Numbered from the stretch's first letter, positions 7,249 to 19,668 are shown. The stretch: DNA of 22,931 nucleotides from Acanthamoeba sp. SK_2022b (GCA_027943245.1 JANDJZ010000610.1:1-22931); one strand, 5' to 3'. Notes: generated by a model not told the origin, from the sequence alone. Program-made: numbers and translations.

Positions 7249-8952
7249 ATGAGGATCAACAACTGTCTGGCGTTCGTGTTCCTGGTCGTGCTGCTCGCCG
7301 TGCTGCTCATCGAAAGCGCCCAAGCGAACAAGGGCTGGGGAGATCACGACAACCACGGCCACGGACCAGGCGGTGGGCGCGACAAGGGCTACGACAACGG
7401 CGGTCGCGGTGGCGGCAAGGACGGCAAGGACTGTGACAAGAAAACGCCCTCGCCTTCGCCCTGCAAGACCTCGCCCTCGCCCTCGCGCCCGCCCCGCAAG
7501 GCCTCCGCCTCTCCGTCGCACTCGCCGTGCAGGCAGGCTTCGGCGTCGCCCTCTCACTCGCCGTGCAAGCGGTCGCCTTCGCCCTCCCACTCGCCCTGCA
7601 AGCCTTCGCACTCGCCCTCCCATTCGCCGTGCAAGCGGTCGCCTTCGCCCTCCCACTCGCCCTGTAAGCCTTCGCACTCGCCCTCTCATTCGCCCTGCAA
7701 GCCTTCGACCTCTCCGTCGCACTCTCCGTGCAAGCCCTCCTCGTCGGCTTCTCCCAGCCCGGCTGCCCCCTCGCCCTTGGCGTCCCACAGCCCGGTCCTT
7801 CCCTCGCCGTCTGCATCCCTCACCACCTCACCTTCGCCGTCGGCCTCGCAGAGCCCTCCAGCTCCCTCGCCTTCGGCATCCACCACGCCTTCACCCTCAC
7901 CTTCGACATCAAGCAGCGCCTCGCCCTCAGCATCCCACAGCGCCTCCCCTTCGCCGTCGCCGTCAGTATCCGGCAGCGCCACGCCTTCGCCGTCGGCCTC
8001 GCAGAGCCCGCCCGCTCCCTCGCCGTCGGCATCCAACACGCCGGCGCCTTCGCCCTCGGCTTCCCCCTCGGCGGTGATCCTCTCCAGGCTCCAGCCCGCG
8101 CCGTCTCTCGCGTCAGATTGTGTGCCGTTGGCCTTCTTTGGCGATGCTGGAAGCGTCAACGTGTATGTGGCCGGCGAGCAAGGGCTCGCCTACCCCTTGG
8201 ACATGACCGACGGCCACGTCGAGGGCAGGGCGGCAGTCAACGGGGGCTTCAAGGCTCAGAACCTGGGCACCGCCCTGGCCCTGGCCTGCAGCCCGGCCCA
8301 GGCCCGCGACTTCAACCTCATCGTCAACGGGCCGCTCAACTTGGCCAACGGCCACCACTTCTGCGGTTCGGCCATCGCCCTGTCCAACGTCAAGGCGCCT
8401 GCGTTCTCCCAGCATGCTCGGGGGGCCGGGCTGGCCATTGGCTCGTCGTCAGCCGACCTCCAAGCCAGAGCGGGTCTTGACTTTGACGCCACTACGGCCT
8501 TCCTCCAGAAGCGGACCCGCCAGTGGTGTAGCGACGCTGCCAACACGCCAGTGGTGGTCAACGCCGACCACAGCCTGGTGGCTAAGGGTTCGGGCAAGTC
8601 GAGCGTCGAATCGTTCTCGGTGAGCGTAGAGGCCCTCAACGACGCGGAGTCCCTCACCATCGACGTGTCGGGCTTGACCGAGGCCGTGGTCATCAACATT
8701 ATTGGATCGGGCGCCCTGACCCTGAGCGGGTTCAACATCGACTCCACGCTGCCGACCTCGAGCGTCGTGTGGACCGTGTGCGGTTCCACCCAAATCGAAG
8801 TCAGCTCGATGAACATGGTGGGCAACTTGTTGGCCATCGACGCGCACGTGACGCTCGAGAATGCGCAGGTGAGCGGCAATGTCCTGGCGAAGACGCTCAT
8901 AGGGACGAGGGGTGGCCAGGTTAACCTTGCACCCTGCCCACCCTCTCGGTGA
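7249..8952 (+). CDS. Secreted Ser/Pro-rich protein with C-terminal CAA domain (Jonah-lectin-like)
   Basis: Single-exon gene, 567 aa. Residues 1-26 form a signal peptide (hydrophobic LAFVFLVVLLAVLLI core, predicted cleavage after AQA). Residues 27-60 are Gly/His/Asp-rich. Residues about 63-145 hold eight SPC(K/R) units, most spaced exactly 11 residues (SPCKPSHSPSH type), followed by a Cys-free Ser/Pro linker to about 288 with an internal duplication (SPSASQSPPAPSPSAS twice). Residues about 291-565 match the choice-of-anchor A beta-helix-like domain: VNVYVAGE, then the signature HVEGRAAVNGGF, with six Cys. Acanthamoeba Jonah lectins are secreted cyst-wall proteins with CAA domains that bind cellulose/chitin-like glycans, so a wall-matrix role is inferred. 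No membrane anchor follows the domain. The ATG chosen gives a perfect signal peptide; an in-frame upstream extension to 7198 would bury it. A TATA-like element lies 99 nt upstream. Confidence 0.85.
   Translation: MRINNCLAFVFLVVLLAVLLIESAQANKGWGDHDNHGHGPGGGRDKGYDNGGRGGGKDGKDCDKKTPSPSPCKTSPSPSRPPRKASASPSHSPCRQASASPSHSPCKRSPSPSHSPCKPSHSPSHSPCKRSPSPSHSPCKPSHSPSHSPCKPSTSPSHSPCKPSSSASPSPAAPSPLASHSPVLPSPSASLTTSPSPSASQSPPAPSPSASTTPSPSPSTSSSASPSASHSASPSPSPSVSGSATPSPSASQSPPAPSPSASNTPAPSPSASPSAVILSRLQPAPSLASDCVPLAFFGDAGSVNVYVAGEQGLAYPLDMTDGHVEGRAAVNGGFKAQNLGTALALACSPAQARDFNLIVNGPLNLANGHHFCGSAIALSNVKAPAFSQHARGAGLAIGSSSADLQARAGLDFDATTAFLQKRTRQWCSDAANTPVVVNADHSLVAKGSGKSSVESFSVSVEALNDAESLTIDVSGLTEAVVINIIGSGALTLSGFNIDSTLPTSSVVWTVCGSTQIEVSSMNMVGNLLAIDAHVTLENAQVSGNVLAKTLIGTRGGQVNLAPCPPSR
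7530..7740 (+). repeat. Tandem 33-bp repeats encoding SPC(K/R) 11-mers
   Basis: Within the CAA-domain gene, the coding sequence repeats with a 33-bp period, encoding S-P-C-K/R-x-S-x-S-P-S-H units. CKR and CKP versions alternate, suggesting an earlier 66-bp unit was itself duplicated. One unit is 12 residues (CRQASASPSH). Confidence 0.8.
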
Positions 8953-9230
8953 AGGACCAAGCTTGTCTCCCCACCCTGTACATAGATCATAATAGATATC
9001 CGGGCAAAACAAAGTCTGCCCAAGGGAAGCAAAAAGACAAGGTGTCGAATTACCACACACTGCCCCCCACATCCTTTCGACTGAGATGGGAGAATTAATG
9101 TGTGTGGAACGTCCCCTGCCTCGCACTACCAATTCTCGTACGCGACTTCTTGAAGGCCGCTCTGGCGAGAGGAAAGAGTTCGCAGAAATGCAAGCAGATT
9201 TATCTGTTTTCGATTACGGGCCTAGATATT

Positions 9231-10143
9231 ATGGACGACCCAAGAGGAGATGAGGAACTAGTAGAGGACGAAGATGAGGTGAGCAAGTCGGAACAGGGCA
9301 AACTCAAAGCTGCCGCACACTACCACGTCGCCAAGATATGCGAAGAGGAAGGTAGCCCCCATCTTTGCTCCTGATCTTGGGCCAGTTTTTCAAGGTCAAG
9401 TGGCAGGGCAGCGCTTGGGTTTGAGCATAAGTAGGCAAGTGGCAGCTGCCATCAATGAGCTGCTCTTCGGCTTTGCAAGTGCGTTCGACCGCGTCCGCGC
9501 TTGCCGCTGCTCCAAACCTCAGCACCCACCCTTTGGTTCTCTTAGAGTCGGTGGGCGGGGACGTGGAAAGCTTTGCACGACACGCCAAGCGGTCTACCGT
9601 CACCGCCGATGAGTAAGCATCTCCCTCCTTCTCCTTTGCTGAACTATCATCTTCTTCCCGCGCTGACATGTATCTGCCACGCAAAGCGTCAAGTTGTGTG
9701 CTCGTCGATCGCCGTCACTGGTACTTGGAGCCACTTGAGCTTTCTCGCAAAAGTACAACGTAACAAGTGAAACCGTTGTAGACGGCCAAGTTAGACAAGA
9801 AGCTCGAACGCCTGAGCGTCGTGTCAGAAGAGAAGAAGGCTCAAAGAAAGAAGAAACGCCAAGACCAAGATGAGCGCGATGCACAGGATGAAGAGGACGC
9901 CAGCGAGATGCAACCGACCAGCGTGTCTCTCAAGGCACTCATCCTGCCCCCGCCCCAACCGGTTGAACGACGTAGCCATGTGTAGCAGCCTCCTAACATG
10001 AGGCCCCACAGGGACAACGGAAACCAGCCAAGCGAGCTGCTACTTCAACGTCGTCGGCCAAGAAGCGTAAGAAGGACCCGCTCGAAGAGGAACTGGACGT
10101 GCTAGCTGCTGAGTACGGCGAAGAGGATACGGAGGAAATGTAA
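9231..10143 (+). CDS. CENPS: CENP-S/MHF1-like histone-fold protein, six exons
   Basis: Exons 9231-9351, 9407-9478, 9546-9612, 9687-9720 (34 nt), 9782-9922 and 10012-10143 join in frame to 188 aa. The product reads GKLKAAAHYHVAKICEEEGQ, SISRQVAAAINELLFGFAKS, DVESFARHAKRSTVTADD, VKLCARRSPSL. This is the complete histone fold of CENP-S (MHF1/APITD1), including the diagnostic FARHAKR-T(V)-DDVKL-ARR block, followed by the family's Lys/Glu-rich helix (EEKKAQRKKKR). In other eukaryotes CENP-S pairs with CENP-X: at kinetochores with CENP-T/W, and with FANCM at stalled forks. The human protein is about 138 aa; here an extra tail carries AKKRKKD (NLS-like) and an acidic end (EYGEEDTEEM). All introns are 55-89 nt GT-AG. 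The least certain splice is the donor at 9923 (GTGTCT); its phase-0 join to 10012 is supported by the sensible tail. Confidence 0.87.
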
Positions 10144-10326
10144 GCCTTTGCCCTCGTGCACGACTCCTTCCTAGACCACAGCGCTGCCAGGCATGGCTAC
10201 ATCAAGAGCGCTTGTAGAATAAGCGTCGACACGAGCGGATGTGGTCGGCAAAAACGCTTTGCCTGCGCGTGTGCGAAAACAGACATCAACGGCAGGGCAA
10301 GTAGCATTACTAGTTTGTCTTCGTTC

Positions 10327-11939
10327 ATGCAACAAGCTGAAGCTACCGAGGAAGCTCCGTTCAAGGCACGACCTGGTTCGTTGTTCTCCCCTCTTTCCAA
10401 AGGGCCTGCTGAAGAGGTACGCGACGTGCGTAATGGTAGAGTTTCTACCGGCTGACTCACCCATACTTGTGTAGCCGGCTCGCACGGAGAGCAGAGTGAT
10501 GTCGCCGTTGGTTTCATTGGGCACACCCTTCAAGATGCCCTCAAGGCGGATCCTCTCCGAGCCCGGCGATAGTGCGGAGAGCAGTGGACAAGGTGGGAAG
10601 ACCACATTCTTCAGCCTTCCGAGGCGCGCTTCGGCTCTTTCGTCAAGCAGTGATCGCGCCGTGGACGAGCCGCAGCAAACGGCCAAGCGGCCTAAGCCTT
10701 CGAACGATGCCGCGGATGATCTTCCGACCCCCTCGTTCTTTGCTTCGGCGAATCCCCCACCGCCAGCCAAAGTCTCAAGTGTCACGCCATCGGCTGAGCC
10801 CTACTCAGCGCTTAAGTCGCAGCTTGGAAAACGGCAGCGGGACGAGGTAGCGGGTAGCGTCACGCCACTTCCACCCGGAAGGGAGGCATCAGCCGAACCA
10901 GCAATGAAGACTTCCCTCACCTTAAGCCAAGTGGAATCCTCTTCGTTGATTCAACTGCCCAGGTACAGCTTCATTCCATAGGATGCCCCACCAGCTTTTC
11001 ACGTAGTCTGCGACTACAGGAAGAGCCAAGTCGTCTCGCCCTTGCCGCCGATTCGGTCGAGTCAAGGGAGCAAGTTGACGCTTTCCTTCGGAGCCCCCAA
11101 GGCGCCAGCCAGCCCTGCCTCGGTGCAGACCTTGGGCACTAGGTCACTCTCCTTCTCGCAAAGCACAGCGATTAGCTTGAAGACACCAAAGGAAACCTGC
11201 TCGCTTTCGCCTTCTGAATCTGAATCAGCCAAGGCTCCGTCCGTCAGAGGTAGGTTAAAAACGCTCTCATAGCTTTGGCTCGCCCTCACGGATCCTTTTC
11301 TGCTAGCTCTCCCCCCTCTAGTGCCCGATGACGATAAGCCTTCTCATTCTGCCACGGGCAACGTTGTCGTGCCGAAGCGAACCGTCGCTCCGTTTACCCT
11401 GGCGCCGAGAGGAGAACATCCGCTGCCGTCGATTCGCTTCCCCCCTCCTCAACCGCTGGAGCGGCAGGTGGTTCCCGTTGCTGCGAAGCACGGCCAGATC
11501 GACTTCTTCCCGCGAGCTATCGCCGCCAAGGGCAGCGCAGAGTGTCCGGCAACGAACCAGGTCAGCCCCTCTGCGGATCCAATTCTCGCTCAGATGGTCC
11601 GAGTGCCTCTCTCCTTCAGCTCTACTTGCATGGTGCTAAGAGTGCGGTCTACAGAGAGGAGCACGGGCCGTACCTGACACGCGCCATGCCGAGGAGCTAG
11701 AGACAGCCTTCCTCTCCAAGGCGCAGGAGTTCGCCAAGCGCCTCGAAGATATGAATGAGGGCCTGGCCGACGCTGCCGAGAAGCTCAAGGAACAAGCCGT
11801 GCACCTGTTCGTGCTCAACAACGAAGCGCTCTTCATGAACTCGCCAGCCCTTTCGGATCGGATCGCCGACCTTCGCGCTCAGTTCAAGGCGATGCGTGTC
11901 GACCCTGACGGTCTCGCCCTGGCGCAGAAGGAAGAGTAA
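10327..11939 (+). CDS. Unidentified disordered protein with C-terminal helical region, five exons
   Basis: Exons 10327-10416, 10475-10962, 11020-11249, 11322-11560 and a last exon beginning at 11620 or 11655. The 57-nt intron 10963-11019 and 72-nt intron 11250-11321 restore phase exactly. The first ATG in frame is 10327, but the frame stays open back to the CENP-S stop, so an upstream start by splicing is possible. Most of the protein is Ser/Pro-rich and predicted disordered, with recurring short aromatic motifs (SLFSPLSKG, TTFFSLPRR, PSFFASA, LTLSFGAPK, IDFFPRAI). The C-terminus (11679-11936) is helical: AEELETAFLSKAQEFAKRLE, then LKEQAVHLFVLNNEALF. With acceptor 11654 it gives 443 aa ending at 11939; with acceptor 11619 it stops at 11700 (375 aa). 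I do not recognise the family; the pattern suggests a nuclear or cytoskeletal scaffold. Confidence 0.6.
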
Positions 11940-12090
11940 GTAACCAGGACTTGATGCAGTGGTAAGGGGACTCGCCGGCGTCAGTGGTATTGTTTATTCA
12001 CGTGATGAAGGGCGCCTCTTCTCAGCACTTGAGAGTCAAGGCCTCCCTTCCGGAAGAAATATAGTGGCGATGCCTCTCTCTTGCGCCAGG

Positions 12091-13503
12091 TCACGAAGAC
12101 GCCCACCCGCTTCCTGTGATGTAGCCTCCGTTGGCGTTGAAGAAGTGCTGCATGTCGAACACTCGCCGCCGCTTTCGGCGACAGTAGCGCGCCTGACACG
12201 CCACTCCCAACGCCAACACGACCCCGAGCAGCAACATCCACGGCGACATATAACCCGGCGTGTAGGGGCTGGGTTGCCCGCATTGCGTGCGGGGATCTTG
12301 AATGCGTGTACGGCAAATAGCGTCAGCTGAATTCGCCGCAGGGCAGATGAGGTTGGTTGGGTACCCTTGATGAGGATGAGCGTGTCCTTGACCTGCGTAT
12401 CGCGGGCCGAGACAAACTCTGACTTGAGCGTGTTGTTGGCGTAGCTCGTGAAGCGGATGTAGCCATACGCTTCGTTGTACACGGCAGCACTCCACGGCGG
12501 TTGCGGATCCTGCCAGCCCGCCACGTGAGTTTCAGATTGGTGGGGGGGGGGGTGATGGAAACTGCGAAATGGGAGACGAGGGCCGGCGGCCGTGTGTTAC
12601 CCAGATGGAGCCGAGCTCAATGCCGCCAGTGCCAGCGCGAAGATAGATGGGCGGCATCTGCTCGGCGCACGACTTGACGTAGACACCCTCGCTCCTCTCC
12701 ACGCGATACGCCCGCTCCTTCGACACCGGATGCGTGCGCTCGCTGATTCACCACGCAACGATGATGACAAAAAGTGTGAGACGGTAGTCCACACGTACGG
12801 GGAGGAGGAGCAGTAGTAGAAGAACGGGGAGCGCACTAGTTGTGGTCGTGTCCATGCACCACCAAATCGACGCCGTGCTTATTGAACAGCGGCTCGAGTT
12901 CGTGTCGCAGATGCAGCACGCTGCCCTGCGAGACGCTGGAGCTGTACATGTTCCGATGCACCAGGGCCACCAGCCACCACGCCGAGCGCCTAACGCGACA
13001 AGCAAGTTAGCCATGGCCTCCATTCGACGTTGCCATTGTTTTGCTCCCCTTCCAACAACAACGGGAGGGTTGTGATGAAGGGGAGGGGGGGCGTCGCCCT
13101 ACCGTTCCTTCTCCATCTCGGCGTCGAGCGACTCGGGTCCCTGCGTCTTGCGTGCTCGCTTGTGGGCGCGCATCCACACGTTCCTGGCCCGGTTGAACTC
13201 GGTCAGGTGCGCGTCTACGCGTAACGCATACGAGAGAGAGAGAGAGAGAGAGAGAAGGTGAGAATGCACACAAAGAGGGACAGCTTCGCAAAGGAGAGGG
13301 AGGTGGCGGTGGTGAGCAACATACCGAGCCACATATACTGCTCGCTGCCGCGGGAGTAGTTGTGGTCGGAGGAGACGGCGACGAAGTGGATGGACGAGTA
13401 GTCGAACCAGTACCAGAAGCTGTTCCCCGGCATGAAGAAGCGATGCGCGTACGGCACGAAGTGGAAGTCGAACCTGCCGCCGGCGCAGCCCCGCAGACGT
13501 CAG

Positions 13504-13546
<43 letters not shown>

Positions 13547-13547
13547 A

Positions 13548-13591
<44 letters not shown>

Positions 13592-14342
13592 TGTCCCGTA
13601 CTTGTAGGTCTCGTGGTTGCCGGGAACGGCCATGTAGGGCTTGAACGCCGCGAGAGGCTCCACCATGCGAAACCACATGTCCCACGCCATCTGCTTGTCC
13701 GCCGCGTAGAGCTCGCTGTCCACCGTCCACGTGCCACCTACACTCCTCCTCCCCTTCAGCTACATGCGTGTGTGCGCGTGTGGGCGCGCGTGCGTGTGTG
13801 CGACGGTATACCTTTCTGAAGGGAGTAGGCAAAGTCGCCGACATGGACGACGGCGTCGATGGAGGGATCGCCTCGAATGCGGGAGATCACCTGCTGCCCG
13901 TTGTGGGAGATGCCGTTGTCCCCGAACACGGCCAGCGTCGCCAGCACGGGCACGTCGTCCACCGCCTCCTCCTCTTGCTGCTGCTCCTCCTGCTGCTGCT
14001 GCTGCTCCCCGTCGTCGCCATCGCCATCGCCATCGCCATCGGCCATGTCGCCCTCCGCCGAGTAGGGGCCGGCGGCCGGGTGCCCTCCCACCGAGCTTCG
14101 GGCGACGCGCGCCGGGCCCGATGGCGGGACGACGTCGTCGGTCGACGCGGCAAAGTAGGCGGACAGGGAGGAGGCCAGCGAGGAGGTCGACGACGCCCGG
14201 CGGTAGATGCCGCGCGTGTGCGTGGACGAGGAGGAGAGAAGGAAGGGCGGTAGCGGCGGCGACGTGAAGTGGAACTCGTCGCTCCACTCGTCCGTGAGCG
14301 AGTTGCCCACTCGATAGAAGTATCGCGTGCCTGGCCTGCACG

Positions 14343-14408
<66 letters not shown>

Positions 14409-14583
14409 GATGCGAAGGTTAGGCGAGCGAGAGAGCGAGAGGAGGGGAGAGGTACAGCAGGTCGGGGAGCAGGGCGTCGTGTATGAGGCCCTTCCACCCG
14501 CCGTGGGGGTAGGTGTGCGTGGACGCCGAGGCCATGAACGAATAGCTGTCCGTCGCGTAGCCATACCTGCGACACAACACACA

Positions 14584-14619
<36 letters not shown>

Positions 14620-15305
14620 CGGTCAGCGACGAGTCAAAGACAAGTGCAAGAAGAGGAGAAGTGGTGGGTCTCGCTTACTTGACGGCGGCTCCCGAGTTGG
14701 GTGGCGCCGCGCCGTCGCCGCTCTCTGGTGTGGCGTCGGCCTCGAGCCCGTCGGGCACGCTCAGGTGATCGACCCAGGTCACGCCGATCTGCGGGGACGC
14801 GCCCACGCGACCTGCACGCGCAAGCGTCCCAGCGCGGGAGAGGGGCTCGCCCCGTGAGCAGAGCTCTGACAAGAAGATAAAGATGATAAGACAAGAGCTG
14901 GCCCTACCTCTCCTGCCCTTCTCGATGGCGTCGATGTAGGTCTCGGCGTTGTTGTGGATCGAGAGGTGGACCTGCTGGAACTGCTTGCGTAGGGCCTGCG
15001 GATCTTCGACGATGTTCCGCTACACGAATGCGTTGAGGATGAGAGATGGAGCCCATCTGTTTGCGGAGAGGGAGTGAGTGAGGGGCGCGAGGTACCTCGC
15101 TCTCGGGCGGATAGGGAGGCGCTTCGATTGTGGAGGTAGATATCCATTCCACACCGCCCACAGTCCATTCATAGGCGCTGTTGCTGTGCATTGAGGGGAA
15201 GAGCCAGAAGGGCACGAGCATCACCGTGCACAAACATGCGGCGAACCCGATGAGCCTCCATCGGCGGTCTGCCTGCGTCGACATCGACGATGTGCCCCGC
15301 GACAT
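12091..15305 (-). CDS. Purple acid phosphatase-like metallophosphoesterase, membrane-associated, twelve exons
   Basis: Minus-strand exons (5' to 3'): 15305-15096, 15019-14908, 14811-14679, 14566-14456, 14335-13812, 13737-13602, 13473-13325, 13214-13103, 12989-12837, 12742-12601, 12509-12365, 12326-12091; 720 aa with every phase matching. Residues about 17-38 are a hydrophobic signal anchor. A Fn3-like PAP N-domain follows (SYSFMASASTHTYPHGGWKG, GTRYFYRVGNSLTDEW). An Asp/Gly- and Gln/Glu-rich insertion precedes the dimetal core. All five motif blocks are present: FGDNG, HVGDFAYSLQKGG, GNHE, VHRNMYSS, and VHGHDHNYERTHPV. Near the C-terminus PWMLLLGVVLALGVACQA is a second membrane segment, followed by a basic tail. 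The enzyme should hydrolyse phosphate monoesters at acidic pH on the lumenal or cell-surface side. The start is the first ATG after an AT-rich region. The 38-nt last intron (12364-12327) is unusually short and could instead be a one-base frameshift. Confidence 0.88.
13232..13255. repeat. (GA)n microsatellite in phosphatase intron 7
   Basis: Twelve GA dinucleotides on the + strand, i.e. (CT)n on the sense strand, ending about 17 nt before the acceptor at 13215. Confidence 0.95.
13503..13594. repeat. Period-4 (GTGC)n array in phosphatase intron 6
   Basis: About 92 nt of near-perfect TGCG units (about 23 copies) with one GCATGC interruption near 13545. Alternating purine-pyrimidine sequence of this kind can adopt left-handed DNA. 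It lies just inside the donor at 13601. Confidence 0.95.
14344..14407. repeat. (CA)32 microsatellite in phosphatase intron 4
   Basis: Sixty-four nucleotides of perfect CA repeats on the + strand; on the sense strand it is (TG)32, ending 8 nt before the acceptor of exon 5 (14336). Confidence 0.97.
14577..14618. repeat. Compound (AC)n(AG)n microsatellite in phosphatase intron 3
   Basis: Twelve AC units followed by nine AG units on the + strand; on the sense strand this is (CT)n(GT)n leading to TTGTGTCGCAG at the exon 4 acceptor. Confidence 0.95.
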
Positions 15306-15479
15306 GGAGAATAGAATAGAGAGTTGGGGGCACAATAATCTTTGGATCTCGCAAACGCCGCTTGGCGGTCAGCATGCGAGAGCGAGCTCGATCAATAATT
15401 ATAATAACCAATTTAATTATGTTTTCCTTTTTTTTTTAAACAACACAAATATATTCCTTAAAAAACAAAAAAGACCCAA
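15306..15479. promoter_or_regulatory. Shared divergent promoter region of phosphatase and acetyltransferase genes
   Basis: The two start codons (minus strand 15305, plus strand 15480) are only 174 bp apart. The region is markedly A/T-rich at 15390-15475 (AATAATTATAATAACC, a T9 tract, AAATATATTCCTT), unlike the GC-rich coding DNA on both sides. It must hold both core promoters and both leaders, or one of the starts is misplaced. A bidirectional promoter is inferred from geometry alone. Confidence 0.55.
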
Positions 15480-16232
15480 ATGATGTCGAAGCTGTCAGCG
15501 ACCGGCCTCATTAGAGAGGAAGTAGATGCACAGACAAGGCAAATCACTCTCCGCGGAGCGACGCCGGAAGACGGGGACTTCCTTGCTCGCGTGCTATTGC
15601 TCTCCACCCGCGCACACATGCCTCGCGGGGGGTTCGACCACTGCCTCGCCGCTGGTCCACTCCCCAGCCCCGCTGCGTCTCCAACCTCCGCTTCAGCTTC
15701 TTCCACGGAGGACGCGGACCGGCCGCTGCTGGACGTGCTAAAGGAACTGGTGGTGAACGCCGACCCCGGCAGCCACACACGCTGGGATCACTTCCTGGTG
15801 GCCGAGGTCGATGGCACGCCAGCCGCGGCGCTGAGCGGATACGACACGCGGACCCACTCGCAGGAGGCCTACGAGCGCGGCTGGCGCTCGGCCCTCGTCG
15901 AGCGGCGCGGCTGGTCTCCGGAGCAGTGGGCCGAGTTCAACCGGCGGCGCGCGCCGTTCAGGTCGGTCGCGTGCAAGTGCGACGACGGCGACGGCGACGG
16001 CTGGTGGGTCGTGGAGTGGGTCGCCACCCTACCGGCCTACCGCGGGCTCGGGCTCATGCACCAGCTCCTGCTCGCCGTCCTCCAGCAAGGTCGCAATCGC
16101 GGCCTCAAGCGGGCGCGCGTGACCGGCTTCATCGGAAATGACGCAGCCCAGCGAGCCTACGAGAAGGTCGGCTTCCGAGAGGTGCTCTCCCTGCCTCTCC
16201 CCGCTGCCACTTGGGTGTCGTTTGGCCACTGA
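15480..16232 (+). CDS. GNAT-family N-acetyltransferase, single exon
   Basis: Intronless gene, 250 aa, starting at tandem ATGs (15480 and 15483). It carries the GNAT fold: N-terminal strand-helix (ITLRGATPEDGDFLARVLLL), a Ser/Ala-rich loop insertion at about residues 60-75, strand WDHFLVAEVDGTPAAALSGY, strand 4 with motif A WWVVEWVATLPAYRGLGLMH (R-G-L-G pyrophosphate loop for acetyl-CoA), and motif B NDAAQRAYEKVGF near the C-terminus. The acceptor substrate cannot be told from sequence; small-molecule or peptide amines are both possible. The insertion between helix 1 and strand 2 is longer than in compact bacterial GNATs. It is transcribed divergently from the phosphatase gene. Lack of introns beside intron-rich neighbours is compatible with bacterial origin but not proof of it. 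Confidence 0.85.
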   Translation: MMSKLSATGLIREEVDAQTRQITLRGATPEDGDFLARVLLLSTRAHMPRGGFDHCLAAGPLPSPAASPTSASASSTEDADRPLLDVLKELVVNADPGSHTRWDHFLVAEVDGTPAAALSGYDTRTHSQEAYERGWRSALVERRGWSPEQWAEFNRRRAPFRSVACKCDDGDGDGWWVVEWVATLPAYRGLGLMHQLLLAVLQQGRNRGLKRARVTGFIGNDAAQRAYEKVGFREVLSLPLPAATWVSFGH

Positions 16233-16474
16233 CGGTGTGGCCGCCCAAACACAGCACCATTCGATCACCAGCCCGCTCTTCCGGAAGCACTTCCAATCAC
16301 CAGGCATGATCAAGTCCACGATGGACCTGTGATGCACACAACACGCCGGCGAGCACGTGGTGTGGCCACCTGCAAAATATATTATAAAACATATTTATTT
16401 TATTTCCTTATAATTGGAAAAATAGTACATCTTTTCTGTTGTTTCAAACCGTCACCCGGAGCGGAGAAGCAAAG
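16233..16474. other. Intergenic region with AT-rich core before IMPDH
   Basis: GC-rich 3' flank of the acetyltransferase gene to about 16370, then an AT-rich block (16370-16440) that probably includes the IMPDH promoter. Confidence 0.5.
16383..16389 (+). promoter_or_regulatory. TATA-like element upstream of IMPDH
   Basis: TATAAAA within AAATATATTATAAAACATAT, 92 nt before the ATG at 16475. It sits in a short AT-rich block between GC-rich regions. Confidence 0.45.

Positions 16475-19668
<3,194 letters not shown>

Noticed and set aside
7240..8159. Long Arg/Gly-rich and Glu/Asp/Gly-rich frames antisense to or overlapping the CAA-domain gene
   Set aside because: They mirror the repetitive Ser/Pro codons of the real gene in other frames; they lack domains, and the sense frame has a signal peptide and CAA motifs.
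10963..10981. 19-nt intron ending CCATAG in the unidentified gene
   Set aside because: Too short and leaves the wrong phase; the 57-nt intron ending at 11019 restores frame perfectly.
13007..14600. Frames encoding (CV)n, (TH)n or (ARTH)n repeats
   Set aside because: They are translations of intronic microsatellites of the phosphatase gene, not proteins.
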